Below, one piece after another: positions 36,605 to 43,530 of a stretch of 64,000 nt of DNA. Origin of the DNA: Weissella uvarum. Its GTDB lineage: Bacteria > Bacillota > Bacilli > Lactobacillales > Lactobacillaceae. The stretch spans positions 124,001 through 188,000 of the forward strand of contig NZ_JAFBEO010000003.1 of assembly GCF_016908785.1 (NCBI RefSeq), in the 5' to 3' direction. A model generated the notes under the pieces. It was not told the origin of the DNA. It did not search any database and worked only from the letters and a program-made list of their open reading frames with translations. Position numbers and translations under genes: made by a program. How positions within the stretch are numbered: the first letter of the stretch is position 1; every line of letters starts with the position of its first letter.

Positions 36605-37270
36605 TTAAGCTGGTAATGATGCTTGAATACTTTCAAAAAAGCCACGTCCATCAACATTACCAATTAATGCTTCCATCGCTCGTTCTGGGTGCGGCATCAA
36701 ACCAATGACATTACCGGCTACATTGGTAATACCGGCAATCTGTTCAACTGACCCATTCACATTATCTTGATAGGTCAAAATGATTTGCTGATGCTCAACT
36801 AGCTCTTGAAGTGTTGCTGCATCAGCGTAGTAACGACCATCGGCATGCGCAATTGGTAATTTAACTGAGGTACTCGTGTATGCGCGCGTGAAAGCAGAAT
36901 TTGGATTGGTAATATTGACCATAACTTCATCACAAATGAAACCGGGTGTCGCATTTTGCATCAATTGCCCAGGCAATAGTCCGCTTTCCGTTAAAATCTG
37001 AAAGCCATTGCAAATACCGACGACTAGCTGACCAGCATCTGCTGCGTGCCGGACCGCATCCATAATGGGAGAAAAACGAGCGATAGCACCTGTTCGTAAA
37101 TAATCCCCATAAGAAAAGCCACCTGGTAAGAAGATTGCCGCATAATCAGATAAATCACTTTCTTCTTGAGCTGAAACGAAAACTGGATTGAGGTTTAAAT
37201 CAGCCAAGGCGTAAAACAAATCTTCATCACAATTTGAACCTGGAAAACGTACGACTGCTGTTTTCACCAT
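36605..37270 (-). CDS. purQ: FGAM synthase glutaminase subunit PurQ
   Basis: PurQ hydrolyses glutamine and passes ammonia to PurL. The 221-residue class I glutaminase begins VKTAVVRFPGSNCDED, has the nucleophile Cys in LVVGICNGFQILTESGL around residue 86, and His and Glu of the triad in MPHPERAME near 196. The start overlaps the purS stop by 1 base (TAATG). Confidence 0.96.
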   Translation of the reverse strand: MVKTAVVRFPGSNCDEDLFYALADLNLNPVFVSAQEESDLSDYAAIFLPGGFSYGDYLRTGAIARFSPIMDAVRHAADAGQLVVGICNGFQILTESGLLPGQLMQNATPGFICDEVMVNITNPNSAFTRAYTSTSVKLPIAHADGRYYADAATLQELVEHQQIILTYQDNVNGSVEQIAGITNVAGNVIGLMPHPERAMEALIGNVDGRGFFESIQASLPA

Positions 37271-37524
37271 TAATCCGCAACCTCCGTCAATGTGTAGTGA
37301 TAAGTCTCGGTATTTGGATTAATCAATAAATCATTGGTCATAGCTGCCACTTGTTGTTGAGCCGTTTTTTCGTTAGGTGCATCAAACGTGACTTCAAAAT
37401 ACTTTCCTTGCACAACACGCTCAACGGTCTGATAATCTAAGCGGTGTAAGGCAGACTTGATGACTTCTCCCTGTGGATCAAGCACAGATGTTTTATAAAT
37501 GACATTAATTTTAGCTAAATACAT
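37270..37524 (-). CDS. purS: FGAM synthase subunit PurS
   Basis: PurS is the small dimeric subunit that bridges PurQ and PurL. The 84-residue protein has INVIYKTSVLDPQGEVIKSAL at the N-terminus (the stretch DPQGEVIKSAL is typical) and VVQGKYFEVTFD in the middle, with a C-terminal NPNTETYHY. It lies 4 bp behind purC and is coupled to purQ. Confidence 0.94.
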   Translation of the reverse strand: MYLAKINVIYKTSVLDPQGEVIKSALHRLDYQTVERVVQGKYFEVTFDAPNEKTAQQQVAAMTNDLLINPNTETYHYTLTEVAD

Positions 37525-37528
37525 ATGC

Positions 37529-38257
37529 TTATTCTCCTAATTGTTGCTGTAAACGAGTTAATACGCCCGCATAACTGGTTGTCAAATCACCACTATTGTT
37601 TCTAAAGACATCTTTATCAAAAGATTGTCCAGATGTTGTATCGATTAAACGCATATTGTCGGGAGATAATTCATCCCCCAAAACAATTGTGCCCGCTTGA
37701 TCACGACCAAATTCTAATTTGAAATCAACCAGAGTCAAACCAAGCTTTAAAAATAAATCACTTAGGCAAGCATTCACTTCGTCAGCTAACTGATTCATTT
37801 GGGACAACTCTTGCGCAGTGGCGATCTGTAAGGTGATAATTTGCGAATCGTTCATAAATGGATCATCCAAGGCATCTGCTTTGAAATACATCTCATGAAC
37901 AGCTGGGGTCAATTCTTGGTGCTCAGGCACTTTAAAACGACTAACAAAATGACCTGCTGCATAATTGCGAACAACGACTTCCAATGGAATCATATTTAAA
38001 GCCTGAACCAGGCTCTCACTTGGCCCCATTTCACGCACAAAATGGTTTGGTACACCATGTGCTTGTAAATATTGAAATAGATACCGACTAATTTGATTGG
38101 TGTAATAACCTTTGTCAGCTATTTGCTCTTTCTTGCGCCCGTTTAAAGCAGTCGCTTGATTTAAGTTTTCAACCCAAAGATATTGCGAGTCGCTCGTTTG
38201 GTAAATTCGCTTTGCTTTACCTTCAGTAAGCTTTTTTTCACGTTCAATTGTCGGCAT
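37529..38257 (-). CDS. purC: SAICAR synthase
   Basis: PurC condenses CAIR with aspartate, using ATP. The 242-residue protein has KLTEGKAKRIYQT at the N-terminus, MIPLEVVVRNYAAGHF around residue 93, LVDFKLEFGRD and LGDELSPDNMRLID near 205. All are classical SAICAR synthase blocks. It overlaps purK by 14 bases. Confidence 0.96.
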   Translation of the reverse strand: MPTIEREKKLTEGKAKRIYQTSDSQYLWVENLNQATALNGRKKEQIADKGYYTNQISRYLFQYLQAHGVPNHFVREMGPSESLVQALNMIPLEVVVRNYAAGHFVSRFKVPEHQELTPAVHEMYFKADALDDPFMNDSQIITLQIATAQELSQMNQLADEVNACLSDLFLKLGLTLVDFKLEFGRDQAGTIVLGDELSPDNMRLIDTTSGQSFDKDVFRNNSGDLTTSYAGVLTRLQQQLGE

Positions 38258-39368
38258 GTTTTTGCCCCCAATCCGTTAATTGTGCAATTGCTGGATGTCC
38301 TAAGACGGTAATGTGCCCCATCTTACGATTAGGTTTGATTTGAGCTTTACCATAATCATGGAAATGCCACTCTGGATGTTTGTTGAGCTCTTGTTGCGCG
38401 ATTGTTAGGTTATCACCTAATAAGTTCAACATCATTGCTGGTTCATGTAACGTAATTTCCGGGATTGGTAAGCCCAAAATGCTTCGTAAATGGCCTTCAA
38501 ATTGTGAAATATTAGTTGCTTCAATTGTCAGATGGCCTGAATTGTGTGGACGCGGTGCTAATTCATTGACATAGACACTGTCACCCCGAACAAACATTTC
38601 AATTCCCAAAATGCCTTTTAATTTAAAGGCCTGTGCAATGTTATTTGCAATCTGAATCGCTTTCTCGGCAACAATTGGTTTCACACCAGTCGTTGTTGAA
38701 GTATGTAAAATATGGTTCTGATGTTGATTGATCGTCATTGGCCAAGTACGAACTTGGTTTTGGCCATCTCGTGTCACCATAATACTTAATTCATAATCAA
38801 ACTCGATGCGCTGTTCTAAAATAAACGGACCGGCAACGCGATTATCCCAGTGGGCTAATAATTCCGCTAGTGTTTCAGCATCTGGTAAATCCCATTGTCC
38901 GTGACCATCATAGCCACCTTCCACCGTTTTTAAGATGGCTGGGAATCCAACAACTCGACTCGCTTGATCTAAATCGGCCATTTGACGAACTTCGCTAAAG
39001 CGAGCAACTGGTAGGCCCAACCGCTTTAAGAAATTTTTTTCAGCCAATCGATTTTTGGTAATTTCCAATAAATGGGTTCCCTGTGGTAAAGGTGTAATAT
39101 CACCTAAACTTTCCAACGTTTTTAAATCAACATTCTCAAACTCATAGGTTAAAACATCACTTTGCTCTGCTAAATGTTGTAATGCAGCAACGTCATCATA
39201 GGTAGCAATAATCTGTTTGTCAGCAATTTGGGCTGCCGGTGCATTTGGGGTTGGATCTAAAACAATCACATGATACCCCATGGGTTTAGCAGCTAGGGCC
39301 ATCATCTGCCCTAATTGACCACCACCGATAATCCCAATCGTTGCAGGAGGTGTTAGTGTTTTAGTCAT
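38244..39368 (-). CDS. purK: N5-carboxyaminoimidazole ribonucleotide synthase
   Basis: PurK carboxylates AIR on N5 with bicarbonate and ATP. The 374-residue ATP-grasp protein begins [20 protein letters not shown]; the open frame continues to 39446, but the ATG at 39368 has GAGG 9 bases upstream and the family-typical start, while the extension reads through purE. Other marks are [17 protein letters not shown] and [18 protein letters not shown]. It overlaps purE by 8 bases and purC by 14. Confidence 0.94.
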   Translation of the reverse strand: MTKTLTPPATIGIIGGGQLGQMMALAAKPMGYHVIVLDPTPNAPAAQIADKQIIATYDDVAALQHLAEQSDVLTYEFENVDLKTLESLGDITPLPQGTHLLEITKNRLAEKNFLKRLGLPVARFSEVRQMADLDQASRVVGFPAILKTVEGGYDGHGQWDLPDAETLAELLAHWDNRVAGPFILEQRIEFDYELSIMVTRDGQNQVRTWPMTINQHQNHILHTSTTTGVKPIVAEKAIQIANNIAQAFKLKGILGIEMFVRGDSVYVNELAPRPHNSGHLTIEATNISQFEGHLRSILGLPIPEITLHEPAMMLNLLGDNLTIAQQELNKHPEWHFHDYGKAQIKPNRKMGHITVLGHPAIAQLTDWGQKHADN

Positions 39369-39849
39369 GAGTTGGTACCTCATCAGCCAATACGGCCTCA
39401 GTTTGTGTTTGGCGTGCATTTGCCACTGCTTGCGCAATTTGTTCATCTTGAAGCGCTAAGATTTGAGCTGCCAAATAGGCCGCATTCTTAGCACCTGCTG
39501 TCCCAATCGCCACCGTTGCAACTGGAACACCACTTGGCATTTGCACGATACTTAAGAGTGAATCAAACCCGTTCAAGGCAGCAGATTGAATTGGTACCCC
39601 AATCACGGGTAACGTTGTCGCAGCGGCAACCATACCAGGTAAATGTGCCGCACCACCTGCTCCAGCAATAATGATTGAATAGCCATTGTCCTTCGCATTT
39701 TTAGCAAAATCCATCATCTTCTCGGGAGTCCGATGAGCTGAAATAATGTCAACCGCATAGTCCACACCTAATTGGTCTAGGATATCCGTCGTTGCTGACA
39801 TTGTTGCTTGGTCCGATTTGGATCCCATAATCACCGCCACTTTTGACAT
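39361..39849 (-). CDS. purE: N5-CAIR mutase
   Basis: PurE converts N5-CAIR to CAIR. The 162-residue protein has [14 protein letters not shown] at the N-terminus, [10 protein letters not shown] around residue 39, and [25 protein letters not shown] around 63-87, given here as separate parts of one conserved loop. AGGAGG is 5 bases before the ATG. It is the first gene of the operon, so the regulatory region at 39850-39968 controls the whole pathway. Confidence 0.96.
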   Translation of the reverse strand: MSKVAVIMGSKSDQATMSATTDILDQLGVDYAVDIISAHRTPEKMMDFAKNAKDNGYSIIIAGAGGAAHLPGMVAAATTLPVIGVPIQSAALNGFDSLLSIVQMPSGVPVATVAIGTAGAKNAAYLAAQILALQDEQIAQAVANARQTQTEAVLADEVPTHD

Positions 39850-39872
39850 ACATTCCTCCTAAATTGATAAAT

Positions 39873-39885
39873 ATAGTTCGGTTAA
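39873..39885 (-). promoter_or_regulatory. PurBox-like site 1, near the purE start
   Basis: On the minus strand the sequence reads TTAACCGAACTAT, one mismatch from the PurBox consensus AWWWCCGAACWWT to which PurR binds in Gram-positive cocci. It lies between the predicted transcription start (about 39888) and the purE ATG. Confidence 0.65.
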
Positions 39886-39894
39886 TACAAGTAC

Positions 39895-39923
39895 ATTTAA
39901 ACATCAGTTAGACTAAATGTAAA
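39895..39923 (-). promoter_or_regulatory. Candidate promoter of the purine operon
   Basis: TTTACA (about 39923-39918) and TTAAAT (39900-39895) on the minus strand are separated by 17 bases. The -10 box is a weak match, as expected for a promoter that needs an activator. Transcription would start near 39888. Confidence 0.45.
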
Positions 39924-39955
39924 GAAAATACGTACAATTAATCGAAATAAAGTAT

Positions 39956-39968
39956 ATCGTTCGTGTTT
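39956..39968 (-). promoter_or_regulatory. PurBox-like site 2, about 74 bp upstream of the start
   Basis: The minus strand reads AAACACGAACGAT, sharing the CGAAC core but with mismatches to the consensus. Its central G is about 74 bases before the predicted transcription start, close to the position (-76) at which the PurBox works as an activator site in Lactococcus. The reading is inferred from that resemblance. Confidence 0.5.
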
Positions 39969-40021
39969 TATGATGTTAATGGACTGCTGCAGAAAAATAT
40001 AATAAATTTTATTGGTTAATT

Positions 40022-40052
40022 TTGTTACTAAATGAACAAAATGAGGTATACT
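40022..40052 (+). promoter_or_regulatory. Candidate promoter of the SHOCT-domain gene
   Basis: TTGTTA at 40022-40027 and TATACT at 40047-40052, with a slightly long 19-bp spacer. It points away from the purine operon. Confidence 0.45.
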
Positions 40053-40124
40053 AATATAGTATAGGTATATTTAAATGTGATTTCGTACATATTTCGTTAT
40101 CAATAACTGCTAAGGGAGTGCGTC

Positions 40125-40694
40125 ATGACAGTACAAGAAAAAATGCAAGTTGTTTTTGAACAATTTAATGATCCAGAGATGCAAACACTATTACAAAGCC
40201 AATCAAAAGACTTAAACTATCTGGTTGAGCATTTGGAACATGGTGAAGTAGTTGTTGCAGGTATCACCGGACAAGTGAAACAAGCAGTTGTCTTGGTTTT
40301 TCTAACAAATTTGCATATTATTTTATTGCGTCATCGCATGTTGTTAAAACCTTGGTTATGTGAAATTGCCCACCAAGAACTTACTCATCTCAGCAGTTCA
40401 TCCGGAATTGCATTTACAAGAATTGAATTAGATACTAACGAACAAGCAATTATTATTAATGCTGTTAATAACGAAAAAGCATATCAATTTATCACTAAAC
40501 TCAATCAACTAATCGCGACTTTAGAAAATGATCGCATTATGGCGCAACGAATCGGAAAAACTAGTAACCCTGACTTTTTCGAAAATGAAAAAATGCGCTT
40601 GGATCGATTACATGATCATGGCATTATCAATGATTTGGATTATGAAAATAGTAAAGCGAACCTCTATTTCACCCATCGGAATGAGAGCACATAA
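40125..40694 (+). CDS. PH-like and SHOCT domain protein
   Basis: A 189-residue soluble protein of unknown role. Residues 40-130 look like a bacterial PH-like beta barrel (GEVVVAGITGQ, VLVFLTNLHIILLRHRML, IAHQELTHLSSSS). The C-terminal 30 residues (RLDRLHDHGIINDLDYENSK) match the SHOCT motif, a short helical segment with a conserved xxGIIxxxEFxxxK pattern. GGGAG is 6 bases before the ATG. It diverges from purE and ends at a bidirectional terminator shared with the ASCH gene. Confidence 0.75.
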   Translation: MTVQEKMQVVFEQFNDPEMQTLLQSQSKDLNYLVEHLEHGEVVVAGITGQVKQAVVLVFLTNLHIILLRHRMLLKPWLCEIAHQELTHLSSSSGIAFTRIELDTNEQAIIINAVNNEKAYQFITKLNQLIATLENDRIMAQRIGKTSNPDFFENEKMRLDRLHDHGIINDLDYENSKANLYFTHRNEST

Positions 40695-40734
40695 AAAACA
40701 GGTCAACACGTTTAACTGTGTTGACCTGTTTTTT
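40693..40734. terminator. Bidirectional terminator, overlapping the ASCH gene end
   Basis: AAAAAACAGGTCAACAC at 40693-40709 pairs perfectly with its complement at 40718-40734. A and T runs flank it. The right arm is also the last codons of the ASCH gene, whose stop falls in the loop. Confidence 0.95.
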
Positions 40735-41209
40735 TATTATTTTCAAGATCTGTTGTAATGAGTTTAAAATGCTCAAATAAAATCCAATCATTCTCCGTAA
40801 AGGGGCGCCCAAGTACTTCTCTAAACAAAGGTTGAAAAAATTCTTCATGGTTCTTGCGCCATGAGGCAAGGCTCTTATCACCTTCACCTTCAATCTGTGC
40901 CAGCTGGTCATCGATATGACGAAACTGACAAAATTCAACGGCAGTTGTCTGAATTAGCGCCACAATCTGCCCAGTATGGTTGAGCACTAATGAATATTCG
41001 CCGGGTTTTGGTAATGCTTCATCTTTCTCATACAAGGCCAGCGCACTTGCTGTACCACGTTTAATCCCTTGGCATACCAGTTCAGCCAAAGCATCTATTT
41101 GCGCCGGTGATTCGCCACCAAAAGCGAAGGCATCATAGATTTGATTAGCTGGAATTCCTTCAGTTTGACAGTATCTTTGCCAAATCTGTTGTTGTTCAGT
41201 TGAGAGCAT
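40712..41209 (-). CDS. ASCH-domain protein
   Basis: A 165-residue protein with an ASCH fold, related to PUA-type RNA-binding domains. Family features are FAFGGESPAQIDALAELV near residue 28, GTASALALYE around 52, PGEYSLVLNHTGQIVALIQT around 68 and a C-terminal ENDWILFEHFKLI. Function is proposed to be RNA binding or nucleoside-related hydrolysis; nothing here is more specific. It lies 11 bp behind the hypothetical at 41221 and is probably co-transcribed. Its 3' end is folded into the shared terminator. Confidence 0.85.
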   Translation of the reverse strand: MLSTEQQQIWQRYCQTEGIPANQIYDAFAFGGESPAQIDALAELVCQGIKRGTASALALYEKDEALPKPGEYSLVLNHTGQIVALIQTTAVEFCQFRHIDDQLAQIEGEGDKSLASWRKNHEEFFQPLFREVLGRPFTENDWILFEHFKLITTDLENNKKTGQHS

Positions 41210-41220
41210 CCTTGTCCTCT

Positions 41221-41508
41221 TTAATTATGCTTTGTATAGCGTTGCAAATAGCGTTGACTATGCAATGTAATCTCTGATAATTCTAGTTGCTTGGCAATTT
41301 CATCCAACGGCACTTTTTGATCCATCAATTTTGCAAATTGCTTATAACGTGTTTCATAACTTTGGTGAAGCCGTGAGCTTTGTGAAATATGTTGTTCTTC
41401 ATTTTGACGATCGCTATTTTCTGGTGTTTCACCCGCGACATCAACATGGACTTTCAAATTATTATGTGTGGTCTTATTAAATTTGTAATTGCCAACCTGT
41501 CCTAACAT
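41221..41508 (-). CDS. Small hypothetical protein with possible HTH
   Basis: A 95-residue protein from the ATG at 41508; a GTG at 41517 is an equally open start, and AGAGAGG stands 2 bases before that GTG and 11 before the ATG, so the choice is weak. The C-terminal part, VPLDEIAKQLELSEITLHSQRYLQRY, was split in reading as a helix-turn-helix-like segment (DEIAKQLELSEITL). The middle is polar and Gln-rich. It is unrecognised. It is followed by the ASCH gene after 11 bp. Confidence 0.6.
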   Translation of the reverse strand: MLGQVGNYKFNKTTHNNLKVHVDVAGETPENSDRQNEEQHISQSSRLHQSYETRYKQFAKLMDQKVPLDEIAKQLELSEITLHSQRYLQRYTKHN

Positions 41509-41669
41509 CTTTATCACAGCCTCTCTCTCATCTGACTTGTTTCTGAAAAATAATTGCTACTCCCAACAAGCATTTTTCATTAAAAAATTATTGTGTATTC
41601 ATTAATACTTTATTATAGCCCTTTTTAAAGGACAATGAAAGCGCTACGCCTTAAATGAGCCACAGCACA

Positions 41670-41701
41670 AAAAAAGACACTAGCCTAGCTAGTGTCTTTT
41701 T
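41670..41701 (-). terminator. Terminator after the 61-residue hypothetical gene
   Basis: AAAAAGACACTAGC pairs perfectly with GCTAGTGTCTTTTT around CTA. It sits immediately behind the stop at 41700 and works in either direction. Confidence 0.93.
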
Positions 41702-41885
41702 ATTTTGCTTCGAGCTCTTCAATCCGCTCTTCAATTAATCTCAAACGACGACGTAAGTTCTTTTGGCGTTCCAAAAAATCTGTACTACGGTTACGGCTTG
41801 AGTAAATTTCGTTCAATTTCATTTGAACTCTGACATGCTCATGTTTCAAGGTTTTCAATCTAAACCACTTTGATAAACGATTCAT
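41700..41885 (-). CDS. Small basic coiled-coil protein
   Basis: A 61-residue protein, MNRLSKWFRLKTLKHEHVRV at the start, rich in Arg, Lys and Glu. The second half has heptad-like leucines (FLERQKNLRRRLRLIEERIE), which suggests a short coiled coil. AAGGAGG stands 8 bases before the ATG and a perfect terminator follows the stop, so it is a real gene even though I do not recognise the family. Confidence 0.7.
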   Translation of the reverse strand: MNRLSKWFRLKTLKHEHVRVQMKLNEIYSSRNRSTDFLERQKNLRRRLRLIEERIEELEAK

Positions 41886-42087
41886 GTAACATACCTCCTT
41901 AAATATTCTTCAATATATTAACGTATTAATATATAAATGGTAGTTCATGCACACTCAATTAAATTGAAATAAAGTGTTTACTTGACATAATATTATATCA
42001 GCTTGTGACATTAAAAGCAAATTGTATAAACTATCCACTATGAAACTCATCGGAGGCGCTACGCCTGCTTACTAAGACCTAGACTTC

Positions 42088-42750
42088 TTAAAAGGCAGCT
42101 AAGGCTTCTTGAATTGGGGTAGCCCCATTCTTCATGGCAATGATGTGATTGGTTGTTCGAGGGAAATTAGCAACTTCGGCCAATACTGTGGCCACATCAT
42201 CCAAAGTATTTTCATTTGGTGTTTCAAAATCTGACAAGATTTTTTGTCCGTTCTTTGCGACTGGCATCAAATCGACTTTCCCAGTTGGAGCTGCTTCAGT
42301 CAGAGAAGCAGCTTGAACCAACGTATAAGGTAAGTTACTTTGGAGCAATGCTTTGTCAGCAAAATGGCGCGCAACATTATAATCTTGTAGACTTGCGAAA
42401 TGAGGGTCACGCCATGAATCAGGATCTAATGAACCCATCCCAGTCAATTGGACAAACCGTTGAACCCCCACTTGATCAGCGGCATCAATTAATTTAACAT
42501 TTCCCATTAGATCAGTTTGGAATAAATCTTTACCACGTGAACCAGCAGTAAAGAAGATTTTGTTGAAAGGACGAATCGTTTGACGAATATCTTCAAAAGA
42601 TGCATGTAAATCTAATTCAATCATATTGTCGGCATCTCGCTTAACACTGCTACTACCAAAGACGTTATTATTTGGATCTTGTTGCAAAATTTGCATCAAG
42701 CGCCTACCTACGCGACCAGTTGCACCCACTACTAAAATATTTTCAGTCAT
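42088..42750 (-). CDS. NAD(P)-binding oxidoreductase, atypical SDR
   Basis: A 220-residue Rossmann-fold protein. The nucleotide loop is ILVVGATGRVGRRL at residues 5-18, and NKIFFTAGSRGKD and QLTGMGSLDPDSW follow. The size and the lack of a YxxxK catalytic pair suggest the NAD(P)H-binding (NmrA/YwnB-like) group and not a classical dehydrogenase. The substrate is unknown. AAGGAG is 7 bases before the ATG. It is flanked by long AT-rich spacers. Confidence 0.85.
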   Translation of the reverse strand: MTENILVVGATGRVGRRLMQILQQDPNNNVFGSSSVKRDADNMIELDLHASFEDIRQTIRPFNKIFFTAGSRGKDLFQTDLMGNVKLIDAADQVGVQRFVQLTGMGSLDPDSWRDPHFASLQDYNVARHFADKALLQSNLPYTLVQAASLTEAAPTGKVDLMPVAKNGQKILSDFETPNENTLDDVATVLAEVANFPRTTNHIIAMKNGATPIQEALAAF

Positions 42751-42892
42751 TTTCTTTTCTCCTTATTTTTTGTAAATGAATATAATACAAGAATACACCC
42801 TTTTTTTAAAAATGTGAACCAAATAAAAAAACTTAAAGAATTCCCATATATATTGTATAATCAAATACAGACAACTCTGATCGGAGAAAGAC

Positions 42893-43486
42893 ATGTACTA
42901 TATTATTATTGCTATTTTATTAATTTTATTGGTGGTTTTGGCCTTTATGTATTGGCGCCTTAATCACAAATACCAAGAATTATTGCAGACCACGAAGTTA
43001 AGAGAGTCAATTGTTGATAACAAGGTCATCCAAATCTCAAATATTGAAGATACGATGGAACACAACAAATCACTTTTGATTCAAGAGCGAGCCCGCATTG
43101 ACGAGCAACTTGCTGAGATGGCTAAAGCTGAAGAAGAAGCGGCAGCTAAAGCCGAGGCCAAGGCAGCTGAAAAAGCTGAAAAAGAAGCGGTAGCTAAAGC
43201 CGAAGCTGAGGCAGCTGAACAAGCGGCTAACGACGTCCAAACATTACAAAATCAAGCCGATTCAGCTGAAAATGAATTAGACGCTGAAATGGAACACACT
43301 GATTCAGTTGTACCAAAACAAGCGGCAACAAGTTTGCAAACGGATGATGCGATTCAGGACTTGGTTGATAGTCAAACAGTGGCAACAACCGACACCACTC
43401 CTACAGAATCAGAAAGTCAACCAATGCAAAAACTTGCAGATCAGATTGATAAAGATAAATTACATGAAGATGTTCAACCTTCATAA
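42893..43486 (+). CDS. Membrane-anchored coiled-coil protein, Ala/Glu-rich
   Basis: A 197-residue protein with one N-terminal membrane helix (residues 2-20) and a long cytoplasmic tail. Residues 60-115 are a repeated Ala-Glu-Lys stretch (AEEEAAAKAEAKAAE, then AEKEAVAKAEAEAAE), predicted to be a helical coiled coil. The rest is acidic, with Gln and Thr, and probably disordered. GGAG stands 7 bases before the ATG and a TATAAT occurs about 35 bp upstream. A perfect terminator follows. Topology suggests a scaffold at the membrane, but nothing identifies a function. Confidence 0.75.
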   Translation: MYYIIIAILLILLVVLAFMYWRLNHKYQELLQTTKLRESIVDNKVIQISNIEDTMEHNKSLLIQERARIDEQLAEMAKAEEEAAAKAEAKAAEKAEKEAVAKAEAEAAEQAANDVQTLQNQADSAENELDAEMEHTDSVVPKQAATSLQTDDAIQDLVDSQTVATTDTTPTESESQPMQKLADQIDKDKLHEDVQPS

Positions 43487-43490
43487 AACA

Positions 43491-43528
43491 AAAAGACTAG
43501 CTAAGGTCGACTTAGCTAGTCTTTTTTT
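43491..43528. terminator. Bidirectional terminator between coiled-coil gene and polA
   Basis: AAAAGACTAGCTAAG at 43491-43505 pairs perfectly with CTTAGCTAGTCTTTT at 43511-43525 around a 5-base loop, then more T. It lies between convergent genes. Confidence 0.95.
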
Positions 43529-43530
43529 AG

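Noticed and set aside
39850-40124. A purine riboswitch upstream of purE.
   Set aside because: I found no conserved three-helix purine aptamer or terminator in the leader; the PurBox sites explain the region better.
42893-43486. The Ala/Glu/Lys repeat as a DNA-level minisatellite.
   Set aside because: The codons vary between repeats and the frame is kept, so it is a protein-level repeat with only short exact DNA matches.
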